A stretch of DNA of 64,000 nucleotides from positions 2,196,001 to 2,260,000 of the forward strand of contig WPIO01000049.1 of assembly GCA_009760855.2 (NCBI GenBank). Reading direction: 5' to 3'. This document shows, one piece after another, positions 11,090 through 29,590 of the stretch. This DNA comes from Cristatella mucedo (lineage: Eukaryota; Bryozoa; Phylactolaemata; Cristatellidae). A program made the position numbers and the translations under genes. The stretch's first letter is position 1. Each line of letters starts with the position of its first letter. The notes under the pieces are model-generated. The model was given only the letters and a program-made list of their open reading frames with translations, ran no database searches and was not told the DNA's origin.

Positions 11090-11790
11090 TAGCTTAATAA
11101 TAATATAATAATTAATATAATAATGCATTGGATAAAGCACCCTCAGAGAACTCAATCTCTTTCTAGGCGCTTTACATTTGCTGCAAAGGGAAATGCGATT
11201 GAATGGTGAGTAATATCATGCTCGATAAACAACATGAAAAACATGGTTAGGGGTGACATGCACAGGGTCAGCATGCAATGTGGTTAGTGGCAGCATGCAC
11301 AGTGCCAGCATGCACAAGCACATGACGGACGAATCACAGGGACACACTAAATGCTGTCCTAAATAGGGGTTTTTAAGTTCTTTGTTAATGTGGTCAAGTC
11401 ACGGTACGATCTGACGCAAGTCGGGAGGGAGTTCCAGGCTTTAAGAGCATACGAACTAAATGCACGGTCTCCAAAGGATTTAAGGTTTGCATGAGGTATC
11501 GGTGAAATATTGGATTCCTGATAAAGCAGGTGGTACTATGCTTGGCCTGGCTGGCTGGGGAGTAGATCTGAGAGATAGGCTGGAGCCAAACAATGAAATG
11601 ACCTAAAAGTGAGATTAAACCTTGAAGTCGATGTATTGCTTGACTAGGAGCCAGTGCAGGTCGGCGAGAAGTGGTGTGATTGTGGCAACTGGGAAGCTCA
11701 CGACAGACAAGCCTAGCTGTGAAGTTTTGCACCAGCCGTAATCTCCTGATTGCACATGCTGGTAGGTAGCTTGGTTCCAACTATCGTTCT
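11090..11790 (-). mobile_element. LINE family A (L2/CR1-like) 3' copy
   Basis: On the - strand the open frame at 11780-11394 encodes the reverse transcriptase C-terminal region: AIRRLRLVQNFTARLVCREL, then a LSLLGHF..YSPASQAKH stretch matching the LAPAYLSDLLP region, and an ETVHLV block. The 3' UTR follows (11390-11190), then the terminal stem-loop and (ATT)n-like tail at 11190-11090. It is 5'-truncated. Confidence 0.85.
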
Positions 11791-11929
11791 AGATGTACAG
11801 AATCTATGTGGTACGGATTTTGATAAGCATTGCTATGAATTAAAAGTCGTATGATACAGGGTACAATGCAGCCCCAAAAGTCAACTATGCATGTATAATA
11901 TAAAAAGATTCGGGTAAGATATTTCTAAC

Positions 11930-12162
11930 CTATTAGACCCGGTCGCCTGTGGGCTGATCTCAGTATAGTCTGTGGGTTCGCCAAATTGTACTCAGTGGTG
12001 CTGTTCTTGATGGGCCTGAAGGACCCGATGAAGACGAGCCTGATTCGAAGTTCGATGGAGTCGACCACATCTGAGTTCGACCTCATCGAGGTCGGCGTGG
12101 ACGTGCTTATCGACCACGACCTGTTCCCTGAGGGGCCGGACGTCCCGGCACTTCGCTGTTGA
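11930..12162 (+). other. Unassigned coding-like tail with poly(A) signal
   Basis: An open frame without an obvious start reads LYSVVLFLMGLKDPMKTSLI, later TTSEFDLIEVGVDVLIDHDL, and ends at TGA (12160-12162). AATAAA follows at 12179. Its GC-rich third positions and acidic sequence look protein-coding. I recognise no family. It may be the 3' end of a retroelement, a retrocopy, or a terminal exon. Confidence 0.3.
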
Positions 12163-12270
12163 CAGGACTTGTAGTTTCAATAAACAAACGACATATATCG
12201 ACAGAAAGAGTGGTACTTCGGTTCGCACGATGATTTCGTATGGATTTTAATGATTGCATTGAGCGGTGCG

Positions 12271-12335
<65 letters not shown>
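12271..12335. repeat. (TA)n(TG)n(TA)n microsatellite
   Basis: About 16 TA units, then about 12 TG units, then four TA units. Confidence 0.95.
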
Positions 12336-12336
<1 letters not shown>

Positions 12337-12898
12337 ACTGTAAAATATATGACTGGATTACATAAATCGCAGTGTATAGAGCGACAGCTCTATGGCCACC
12401 AGCTTTTCGGAGGCGTCGTCACTTGAATCACTTGCCGTCATATTCCCTCCCATCACCAACCGTTCCTCTCACGGTTTGATTTACCGACATACCTCTTCCT
12501 GTTTCATCTGGTTGTGGTGGCCTTATCTAGAGTCTCTTGCCAAAATACTCCTATGTGACAGTCCATGATTGATTGCCGGAGTCTTTAAATTGGCATTGAT
12601 GACCATAGAAACAGTCAGGTTCGCTACTTTCTTTATTGTATGATGAAATTTCGGCTTGGTTCGAAGCGTTTGTAATGCAACTCGTACTGGTGATCATAGT
12701 GTTGAGCTTGCGATCTCTCACCACGAATGATATCTGCTGAGCTGATCTTGTAGTGCGCCCGCTATAGCGTGGATGCCGGAGAGACAGAGACCGAGAGAGG
12801 ATCGTGAGATAGTGTGACAATCACTTAAGATTATAGAGATTTCAAGACACCGACTGCTGCACCCTCCTTAACGCCGTCACTAGTGCATCGTCAGTCGT

Positions 12899-13050
12899 AA
12901 TGGCACACTCGGTAAGGCGGTTGCTTTTCACTATCTCGAGGTCGTGGGTTCAAATCCTGTGGTGGGTAATCCTTTACTGCCATTGCGAGCGGTGGTGATG
13001 GCCTTCAAGGCTTTTCTGCCTCTATAAAAAAGGTGTTTAATCAGCTTGTA
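12899..13050 (+). mobile_element. tRNA-derived SINE
   Basis: The head reads as a tRNA relic with B box GGGTTCAAATCC. The body CGAGCGGTGGTGATGGCC and a TCTGCCTCTATA...TTAATCAGCT tail are shared with the copy at 39.2 kb. Confidence 0.85.
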
Positions 13051-13083
13051 TTTTTATATTAGAAAAGACCAATATACCAGCGA

Positions 13084-13135
13084 CTCTCTTTTAGCCGAGA
13101 ATTCTCAATCCATTCCTGCTGCTGGATTAATTGTA
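13084..13135 (+). pseudogene. Pirin exon-2 relic, 5' part
   Basis: Matches the acceptor and first half of pirin-1 exon 2 (CTCTCTTTTAG, then the LDPFL-encoding stretch TCCATTCCTG.TGCTGGAT). The match breaks at a TAA that replaces the Glu codon after the Asp. Confidence 0.8.
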
Positions 13136-13879
13136 CCCAGGCTAGGTTTGGTTGGCTGGGACAGGATGGCTGCAGTGTTATAAGAAAAGTGAGGTCTTCT
13201 AGGGCGCTATATCAAATTTATTCTTATTATTATTAGGGTCACTGGCAAGTCCGGGTGGGGCATGACGTCGGAGTGACTGGATATGCCATGATACTATGTC
13301 ACCGGGGCTCTCGGAAACCTGACACGTGCCGGATAAGCCACGATGTTGGGCGCTCTCGGTCTGGCCCGCGATGCACCTGGAGGGGTTTTGGGCGTTCTCC
13401 GGAGATGCAGCATGATTAGGCAAGGACGCGAAGCCTGAGCGGAGCTAGATAAGCAGGTTCGTTGGTATAGCTTCTATATATTCCGAGTTCCCCCTGTTAC
13501 GTGTTGTGCTTGGCCTCCGTCCGTGAGCTGGTACCCTCGGTGAACTGAGGTGTACCTCGCTAGTGAATCCCCTTACCGCAGCCAATGTCGTGCCACTGCT
13601 TTCTTAGCTGATATTTGTGTGGATTTTTACTCGTACTCGAGATTGCTCCTGTCCGAGATCGTCCTCCCACCTCGCGAGGCCGTGCCTCGAGTTTCCTGTG
13701 CCCCCCCCCCCCCGTAACCAATTACCTAGGGCCCCCAGTAGCTCTGTTTTGTTCCCCTGTTATTGATGGCGGTGCATGCCATATCGTTTTAAAGAGGTTT
13801 AATCAAACTGCCGCCCTTCTTGCCCTAGCTCAGAGGCGAGCGGCAGCTTGGCCGGAAAATAGCCTCTGACCCAATATGT
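13136..13879. other. Insertion splitting the pirin exon-2 relic
   Basis: About 745 bp between the two halves of the relic. It includes a LINE-like 3' end with GGGCGCTATATCAAATTTAT and (ATT)n at 13190-13237 and a C14 homopolymer near 13701. No gene is recognisable. Confidence 0.5.
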
Positions 13880-13985
13880 TGGCTACAGAGTTTCGCATTC
13901 AAGCACCAGCTGGCTTCCCATATCATCCATCTAGGGGCTTCGCAATGGCAAGTAGGCCGCTTGCACTATCCTCCTCGAAGCCGGC
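13880..13985 (+). pseudogene. Pirin exon-2 relic, 3' part and intron
   Basis: Resumes the exon-2 match: residues EFRIQAPAGFPYHPSRGF align with EFRVQAPAGFPDHPHRGF of pirin-1. The metal-ligand DHPH is mutated to YHPS, and the similarity continues through GGCAAGTAG into the following intron. This is a dead partial gene copy closer to pirin-1 than to pirin-2. Confidence 0.85.
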
Positions 13986-14659
13986 TGATGACGTGTTTAT
14001 TTTTAGTACCTGCTGCTTAACTCGCTCGGCTGCTGCCCTCAGTATTGCAGCAGCGAATCCATCAATGCCGTCTGCTTTTGCTTTCTATCCACTTCTTTTC
14101 AGCCTATTTGCGAACTCACAGCCTGGTAGAAGCTGCTTTGAGGCGGAGAAAGCCGATCAGCAGCCCTATTATTGCAATGAGACACATAGGGAGAGCAAAT
14201 GCGGTGCCAGGTATTCTAATTATGCTTGTGAGTGTTCGCGTCAGTACGGATTACTCGTAATCCGTAGTTGGGCAGTGGGCTTCAACAACGTTTTGGCCCT
14301 GTGTATGTTTACAGATCCCCCACACTTTTTGCGTTTTCCCTCTGCACGTTTCGCCTGCCCATCCGAAACTACTTATTAAACATGGCTTATGCTTGAGACG
14401 TGGTGGCCGACAAGGCACCATTGGTCTAGACGGCATCCACTTATCTATCTAGCTCTGTCTGGTTTTTCCACCTGGAGAAATAAGGATACACAGCACAACT
14501 GCGCAGAAAACAGAAGGTGATGCGAAAAGGCTCGAGCCTCTGCTCTCGTAGTCTGCTTAAGTGTGTGTGTATTTCAAAATGCTAAATGACCGGAAGCCGT
14601 CCGCCTGCCGTAAAGCTGAGCTGGGAAGGTGAGCTGGGCCCGACGAATTATATTGTTAA

Positions 14660-14825
14660 ATAAATCCTAGCTGATTAAACAGCCTCTTTTTGTGTAGTGA
14701 CAGAAGAGCCTTTACGGCTATCACCACCGCTTGTAGTGGCGATAAAGAATCGCCCACCGCAGGAATCGAACCCACGACCTCGGGGTCGAGGTCGCGAAAG
14801 CAACCGCCTTACCTAGTGTGCCAGC
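14660..14825 (-). mobile_element. tRNA-derived SINE
   Basis: Reverse-oriented full-length-like copy with B-box complement GGAATCGAACCC, body TCACCACCGCTTGTAGTGGC and the AGCTGATTAAACAGCC tail at the left. Confidence 0.85.
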
Positions 14826-14879
14826 ACGTTCATAAAACCCTCAGATCATCATCCAGAAACTTTGCATCTATTTGTGACG

Positions 14880-17450
14880 GTGCTTTATGGATTGCAGTTT
14901 TCCCGGGCCATTGCCGCCGGTTTCTTTGCATTATCCTCGATAGTACGTTCGCGATTTTCTGAACTTAATCTTTTGCCTTTTTAATAGTGTCCTGTACTAA
15001 GCAAGCACAATTGCATGTTCTCCCAAACAGCTTTATGTGTAATTGCAACAGAGTGTCAAGGATTGACGTTATTTTCCCTGGCTATTGCCTTTGATTGCCA
15101 TTCATTGCCCGAGATTGAAGCGGACGATAGGTTGAAAGTATGTGCGGCCACAGTGAACGTGATAATTCGGCGTGATAATTGGAGCTTCGAACAGAAGTTA
15201 GTGTTGTTCCATTTGTAACAGATCGTTATGGATTTGCGTATTTCCCCGGGCCATTGCCGTGCATTGTTGTCGATTGAACGCCCACAATTGGTGCAAATTA
15301 AGAGCAAGCGCAGTTAGATATTACGTGGAATAGGAGTTGCAGTTTCGCGAAGCCAATCTACCCGATTTTCCGTGGAATGCAGTATTGGCCATGACCACTG
15401 CTGTAGATTACCGTACATTGCAGACAGTTGATAAGCAATGGATCTTGAAAATGCCACGGTTTTACTTTGGAGGCAGCGGAATGTTATATGCCATGACAAT
15501 TGAGGATTCGAGCAGCCAATTTCTCGTCAATTTACCGCGAGTTGCCGTATTGGTCCGGGCCATTGCTGTCGATTGCCATTCATTGCTTGCGATCGGTTGA
15601 AAAGATGTAATTGCACTTTAACACGGTTTGCTGCGACACTTAAGATAAATTTGATCTCGGCCCAGTCACTTTCCGGTGATTTTCGATGGATCATACTGGA
15701 TTGCTGTATTTGTCGGGGTCATTGGCGTCGATTGCCATGCATTACCCAAGATTGAATGGTCAGAGCGGGTTGAAAGTACGTGCAAGCGAAGTGAGATGTT
15801 ACGTGGAATGCGAATTGGAGCTAGGTGCAGTCGATTTCTCGTCAATTTGCCACGGACTACGGTATTGGCCCCTGCTATTGCTGTTGATTGCCGTGCATTG
15901 TTGACAATTAACGTGAAGAATAGCTTGAAAGTCCAACGATTTCATTTTTAGCACACAGAAATGTGAAATGCGACGAAAATCGGCACTTTGTGCAGCCAAT
16001 TCGGGGTCGACGGACTTGCCACGGATTTCAGTGGATTGCTTCTTCGAACCGAGCCGTTGCCATAGATTGCCATGCATTGCCCGAGATCGTACGATCGCAA
16101 TTGCTTAAAATGATGGGGTTTGTGTGCTTGTAACATGCAATTAAAGTTGGGGCATTGCAAAATCGATTTCAGGGCATTTTACATCAGATTGGTGGAGATT
16201 GAGGTATTGGCCCAGGCCATTGCAGTCGATTGCAGTTCATTGCCACTGAATGGTCGAGGCAATTGTATTAAAATCGTGTGATTACACATTAACCGAAGAT
16301 TCGGGAAACGTGCAATCGCTGCTAGAGCTTAAAGTTTACGAGATCTGGTCGTTCTGCTACGGGTTGTGGTGGATTGACGTACTGGCCCGGGCCATTGCAG
16401 TGCATTACTGCAGAATGGTCAAGGTAATTCCAGTAAAATTATGCGAGTACACAATAACCAAAGAGTAGAGCAGGTAAGAATCATAATTATACCTACTAGT
16501 GTTTGTGTTCTGATTGCTGTGCGGCGGATTGAGGTGGATTGTTTTAGGGACCGGGTCGTTAAAGTCGATTGCAGTGCATTGCATGAGAACGCGTATGCAT
16601 AAAGGAGCAAAATTTTGCTGGTGCATATTGAACTGAGTGTTTTCTTATAAGCAATGCCAATTAGAGCTTCGTGTGTGGCGATTTGAGGATGATTTACCAC
16701 GGAATAGAGTGGACCGGTATTTTCCCGGGTCATTTCGGGCGATTGCCGAGCGTTGCCAGAGTGCTAGAATGCACCATTTGTTTTAATTTTACGTGAGTGT
16801 GCACAGAACACATTGCAATTTAATGTGCAATAGCAACTGAAGGTCGTCGCAATATACTTCTGTTTTGTTTTCGATGGATTCGGTAGATTGGAGTGGATTT
16901 CAGGATTGGCCAGGGCTACTACAGTCGATGGCAGCGTATTGCACGAGAACGGCCATGCTAGTGTAAGTAAAATATTTTAAGTGCAATTTTCGCAGAGTGT
17001 ACTGTCGTTTGAATAATAAAATTAGCTTTCGTTTCGCGCTGGAATGCAGTGGATCGCGGTATTAGCACGGGCCACTGCAATCTGATTTCAGCGAACTTCC
17101 TGAGAAAGAAAGAGTGGAATCGCGAACAATTCTCTGGGTACATTTTACAGGTAGCGTAGTCTGATATTCCAAACTTTCTGGAGCTTTGTGCAGCTGTTTC
17201 GTGGTGGATTAAAGGGAACTAAATTGAATTCCGGTGGATTGAGGGACAGGCCCCAGGCGTTGAAGCTCATTTGCATAAGTGTGCGAAGTGACACGAAATG
17301 TTTAGTGAATAAATACAATTGAACGTGTACAAGCAATAATAATAATAGCAATCCAAAATTTTAGCTCGGCAAAGCCAATGTCTGGTCAATTTTAACCTAA
17401 TAGGAGTGGATTTCGGCGGACTGCGGTAATTCGTCGTCGAATCACTTGTT
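14880..17450. repeat. Degenerate satellite of about 165-bp period
   Basis: A core resembling GTATTGGCCCGGGCCATTGC followed by GTCGATTGCCATGCATTGCC recurs about 15 times. Core starts are near 14893, 15068, 15236, 15378, 15544, 15703, 15860, 16036, 16201, 16376, 16536, 16712, 16902, 17056 and 17238, and a faint one follows near 17410. Spacing is 142-190 bp. Units are strongly diverged. There is no coding potential. Confidence 0.8.
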
Positions 17451-17859
17451 CATTCGGTAATCAGCTCAAGGCTCTAAAGCCTGGCCTTGAAATGTCCTCT
17501 TTTTAAACTTCCAAACCTTTAGGGTAAGGTGCTTGAGCCGAATGCCGGTTCACTGCTTGAGCAAATGTGTACTTCTATCGGCCAGCAGCAGCAGAGCCAG
17601 CTTCGTGCCTGCACTCGTCCTCGCCAGGGAGGAAAGGGGGGTTGCTATAAATGTAGGCAGGCTGATGTCCTGATGCTGTAGGCCGTGCAAATAGATGGCT
17701 CGTACTGAATAAGGAGATCTTAAGATGTCTAGAAATTAAGATTGCGCAGACTTGTGCTGAAGTTGGTATTATACTGCTATAATATAACGGAGATATATAT
17801 TTTTGTCTTCTTCTTGAACTCAGGCTGATCTAGTACCACACGACGTGTCACTTCTCTGT

Positions 17860-19260
17860 GCTGCTACAGGTAAGCGGCTTCCAATCATCCTACGTTGGCC
17901 AATAGACTTTGTCTCACGCAACAGAAGAGAAAGTGAGAAGCATGACTGAGTCAAGAGGGCAGTCGAGGAAGTGAGTACCGTGGAAGTAGCAGGTCAGGGC
18001 GGGTGGAAAGAATGTGCCACAATTTGCACCAGGAGAGTTAATGTCGTTGCGCAAGTATTGAGGAATTGAGTTCCATAGTCAAACCTGCAGAGCAGAAGCA
18101 CATGTTACCAAGTTATTTAAGCAGGGTACAGAAATAGCTAATATTCATTTTCCAGAGAAGACCCGGGGGCACGAGGAGGAGGCTGCAAAAACAGGTGCAA
18201 CCTATCAGCATGCTTTGACGGAGCCAAGCCATCGCGGGTATTGTGGAGCAGCATACGAATCGTAAGTCTCTGCACCCGTTGATCAACCCAGAGCCGTCGC
18301 AGATTTTTCAGCAAAGGTTTTTCAGCAAAGCAAATTTTTTAGCAAAGTTGCTGAATCTCGGATTTTTTTACGGACTTGCATTAATATTCCTCACTTACTC
18401 CACAGTCTTAATGGCGTCTTTTTGTTGCACTGTCGAAACGGAATCTCAGTATTCCAGTATAGACAAAATCAGAGAGCTAGTTGGATTTTAGCAAGCCGAC
18501 GAGGCAGTCCGTCCTTAATCTTAGACAGGGATCGAATGTGATGGCTAGCTGCGGAAGCAGTCTTCTTAAGGATTCATTCAAACCTTAACCTGCTATAAAA
18601 GAGGACACTTTTTTTTACCAACCACGGCGATAGTGCCTCTACAGCCTCACTAATTTGAAGAGAAAAGTCTCCTAGTTCAGCCGCACGCTCTGGGTGCCCT
18701 ATGAACTGGATACCTATGGACGTTCAGGAGTTCGGCTTTATTGCAGTTCAGTTTAGGGAAACTGGCTTCATACGGGATGGATCATCTACGAAGCAAGCAT
18801 TCAGTTTATCATTTACTGCTGCCGATTGCGGTAGTTACAACGACAAGCACAGCTGGGCATCGTAGCATAGACGTGGTAGCCGATTCCATTGATCCGAATC
18901 ACTTTTACTAAGGGCTCGGTATAAAAGGAGAACAGCAATGGAGTGGTGAAGGGACTCTCGCGGAAATCCACAAGTGATTGGTCATCTGGATGAGAGATAC
19001 GACCACCACACAATTTCGATTAAAAACGATTGGGCAAGTACGATTTGAATCACGCCAGTGCCTCTCGTCTGCCAGACCGATCGCTGTTCTCAATCGCTCC
19101 AAGTATGATATCACGATCAATAGTGTTGAGCTCCGCTGCTGTATCAAGCAGGGTCAGGGCAGTAACATTATCATCCTCGTGGCTGCTTAGGATGTCATTG
19201 GTACCATGGAAGATAACAGTTTCAATGGAGTGGTGCCGCATAAATCTGTTGAAATTTTTC
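17860..19260 (-). mobile_element. LINE family B copy with RT core
   Basis: Reading the - strand from 19245, the frame shows reverse transcriptase blocks: NVTALTLLDTAAELNTIDRD (usual AAFDTIDHD changed), EALA.FKSYLPNRF, a degraded PQGSPLGPLLF block and GIGYHVYA, where the YADD motif is broken by a one-base deletion near 18860. The thumb and 3' end follow to 17875. Stops and frameshifts show that it is dead. Confidence 0.8.
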
Positions 19261-19759
19261 TGACCTTTCTTTTTAATGCTACCACAACCGGCGTAGCAAT
19301 ACTCTTTTTGAGCATATTGGAGAAAAAAGAAAGAAAGGAGGCTGGATGTTAGTTTTCTAGGATTTTTTAATTTAATTCAGGTTGATTAGTTATTGGTCAA
19401 ACGATAGTTTATTTAGAGTACTTTGGATTATCCACTTAATCCAGTGAAGCATTAAAAAGGTGAAATATGGCTGGACTAAGTTTTTTGTCAGTGAAGACCA
19501 GAGAATATACGGTATAAAGATCTCCGGGACACATGCTCTTTTTACTAAACTTAATTATGGTTCCCACTTTATGTGCAGAAACCTCGGAGAATTTATGAAT
19601 ATAGGTCTCGGGTTGTAACACGGCACTTGCTTTAGTCGGAGGTAGCCTAATTAATACACGAATGCACTACACCCAGCCGAAAATCTCACAGTATGGCTGC
19701 AGCTGCTGTGACCTTAAATTCGTTAGTGTAATAAGAGGGTTTCAAAAGATGCCAGGCAT
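19261..19759. other. Unassigned stretch between LINE B and mariner remnant
   Basis: AT-rich. A 61-codon - strand frame at 19436-19621 has no recognisable family. Nothing else is supported. Confidence 0.4.
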
Positions 19760-20100
19760 ACTCAAGTTATGCGCCGCAAGGAAACATATTTATTTACCGC
19801 CCAAAAATTAAAAAAAACACGCTGTTGGCATGTAAGCGTTTAGTGCGACGTCATCTCATCACCATTTTGCCTTGGCAGGCATAGAGGCCACCAGCTTCTG
19901 CGTTGCCTCCCATGCTTTTGAACACTCTGAAGAGCTCTAGGGGTTTGCTTAAAAAGTCGGCAACAACTGGTGCAACATGCCGAAAATTCGGCCTCAGATG
20001 CCTGTTGATATCGCTCCTTAGTCGGTCAGTGGACTTTAAATTAGGTGACTGGCCGGGCCTCTGCACTAGCACCAAATCAGGACTCGTCAAAAATTATTTA
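19760..20100 (-). mobile_element. Tc1/mariner-like transposase C-terminal remnant
   Basis: The - strand frame 20090-19851 contains RPGQSPNLKSTDRLRSDINR, the relic of the WPGQSPDLNPIE motif before the last catalytic acidic residue, followed by RHLRPNF and a C-terminal basic end. The third catalytic acidic position is not preserved. Confidence 0.6.
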
Positions 20101-20224
20101 ACCAAGTTATTGCCTGTAGAAAAAGTTGAATTTCAGCTCAAATACTTTCCTTGATGATTGTTACATTTGGTAGCAAGATGATAACCCTAAGTATGCTGTC
20201 AGGCCAGTGGAGTACTTTTTTATT

Positions 20225-20365
20225 AAGCAGATGAGACAACGCAGAAGCCGGAGTGGTCCTTACGCCTGGCCAGACAAAACCGTGATGAGACTACGTCGTA
20301 CCAAACGCCTACATACCAACAGCGTATTTTTATTTTTGGGCTGTCGATAAATATTTTACTAGTGT
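20225..20365 (+). mobile_element. Inverted second copy of the mariner-like 3' end
   Basis: Contains GTGATGAGACTACGTCG and ACCAACAGCGTATTTTTA, matching the reverse complement of 19780-19870 with moderate divergence. The two ends face each other. Confidence 0.55.
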
Positions 20366-20419
20366 TGCATTAAATCTTTCGAAAAGTTTTAAGTTTATGC
20401 AGTCCTTACCTCTGGGCTC

Positions 20420-20535
20420 GAGGAACATTTTAGCTGCTGGCACTTCAAGATCCAGGTCGTGGGTTCGAGTCCTGCTGCTGCAGGCAGTCCTAGACTTCCC
20501 ATTGCAAGCTTGGCGAAGCTTGCCACTTAGGTTCT
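20420..20535 (+). mobile_element. SINE-like tRNA head
   Basis: B box GGGTTCGAGTCC preceded by tRNA-like sequence and followed by CCCATTGCAAGCTTGGCG, a diverged SINE body. Confidence 0.5.
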
Positions 20536-20559
20536 CCTGTCGCCGTTTATCGAAGGCTG

Positions 20560-20715
20560 TCTTTCGTGAGACGAAGCTTCCGGTTGGCTACCGAATGCGT
20601 ACCGATAGCCGCCTGGGCTATGAGTGCGCTACGCAAAACTCTTCTACATAGCACCCACGCAGTCTTCGTGGCTTTGTAGAGTTACAGACGGAAGTACATA
20701 TCGGCCAAACTAAAC
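20560..20715 (+). mobile_element. LINE family B 3' end, sense orientation
   Basis: Shares GGTTGGCTACCGAATGCG, CACGCAGTCTTCGTGGCTTT and the terminal ACAGACGGAAGTACATA with the other family B ends. Confidence 0.75.
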
Positions 20716-21184
20716 TCTAGACGGTAGATTATGTCATATCTGGTTCTTAATGCTTGCAGCTCGCTAAGCGCAAATAATCGCAATCGCCAGAGTAATCGGA
20801 CTGATTATTAGGTGCTCGTTTCATTGCTACTTTCACTATCAGCACCTAGGTCGCCACCAAGAGTCCGCGCACGTGCTCCATTCCACGTGGTCATCACGTG
20901 CTCCATTCGGCATCGATTAGAATCTGTCGTCGTGGAAAATCCTTTAATTATTGTCTGCACTAGTTTGGTCCACAGGCACAGGCAGGGGGCACGGTGCCCC
21001 CTGCCCCTGCAGAGGGGTGGCGAACTGGGCCGTCCGACTCGATGAGCAGCAGGCGATTTCTTGTCGAATGAGCACTACGATTCTAACGCTATAATTTTTC
21101 GTCAATTGTGGGCCTGGCCCCGCCTACCTGAAAATCTTGCTGTCTTGCCCCAGGTGAAAATCCCGCCTCCTCCGCTGTTCGCAG

Positions 21185-21388
<204 letters not shown>

Positions 21389-21482
21389 AAGCTCTCATAC
21401 GGCGCAATACAAATGGAATACATTTTCGGCCACCCTGATTTGTCTGAAAGCTTTAGGTGCTCGCCTTTGACGTTCGAGATCT

Positions 21483-21582
21483 CGGCATTGAGATCCCTGA
21501 GACGGTCTCAGGGATCGATCTGTCGATCGATAGATCGACAGATCGATTGATCCCTGAGATCGTCTCAGGGATCTCAATGCCG
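21483..21582. repeat. 100-bp nested palindrome
   Basis: Outer arms CGGCATTGAGATCCCTGAGA and TCTCAGGGATCTCAATGCCG are perfectly complementary. Inner arms TGTCGATC and GATCGACA pair around a GATA loop. A smaller ATCGATCG-rich hairpin and another copy of the CCTGAGATCGTCT arm follow to about 21625. Confidence 0.95.
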
Positions 21583-21633
21583 TTCTATCGATCGAACGAT
21601 CGATCCCTGAGATCGTCTGAGATCCCGGTGGCG

Positions 21634-21641
21634 TGACGTCA
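21634..21641. promoter_or_regulatory. CRE-like palindrome TGACGTCA
   Basis: A perfect cAMP-response-element consensus about 410 bp upstream of the pirin-2 TATA box. Function is inferred from the motif only. Confidence 0.4.
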
Positions 21642-22023
21642 AGCGCCTGGGTAGAGATGAACTATTCTCGGGGCGCTTTAAGATCGAATTGTATGATATT
21701 TTTTAATGCATTTTGAACGGCTGTTGCTGTTCTCGCGCCTCCGTTCGCCAAGTTAACCACTCGCCGAGCACCCTGCCCTTAAAAGAATGCAGGAAACGGC
21801 TTAAACGAATGGCGATTCATCTCGCTTCAAGCCCACCAAGGGGCTTGCTCTGAGGTCGCGTCAGAGACGGTACGCCGGTTTCGGGTAGCTTTGCAAGGGG
21901 CGTGGAAAACCTATAACACAGATTCACGTCGCGGTTAGAGTGGTCAATGGAACTCCCGGATAGGCCGTATTGGTCAGATCTCGCACCCCCCCCCCATACG
22001 CTACAACGCCCCTTAACTGACGT

Positions 22024-22056
22024 CCAATGAGAGACGCATTGGCTACGCTATAAATA
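22024..22056 (+). promoter_or_regulatory. pirin-2 core promoter: CCAAT and TATA box
   Basis: CCAAT at 22024-22028, an inverted ATTGG at 22038, and TATAAATA at 22049-22056. The expected start is near 22080, leaving a 5' UTR of about 215 nt before the ATG at 22297. No equivalent set is visible upstream of pirin-1. Confidence 0.65.
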
Positions 22057-22296
22057 GGCAACAGATGACCTCGGCCTGAACAATCGGAAGTTGTTCGGCG
22101 AGCTCTCGTCGCTGTGCGAGTCCTGTCGTCTTAGCTCGCAGCCAGCCCTCGGGTTGGGATTCGGCTATCGCCGCCACTTGACGCACTGCCGCAGCTGGCT
22201 CGCGCCGGCCGACTGCTGCTGAAAGTAGCGCTTCAGAGCAAGCATTTCGACGGCCCGTCTCGAAGCGGCGGCAGCGACCGATTCCTGCTGCACACC

Positions 22297-29590
<7,294 letters not shown>

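Noticed and set aside
14690-14962. Possible tRNA gene at B-box-bearing sequences (also 13.0, 38.1 and 39.3 kb)
   Set aside because: All share a common non-tRNA body and tail and lack a cloverleaf, so they are SINE copies.
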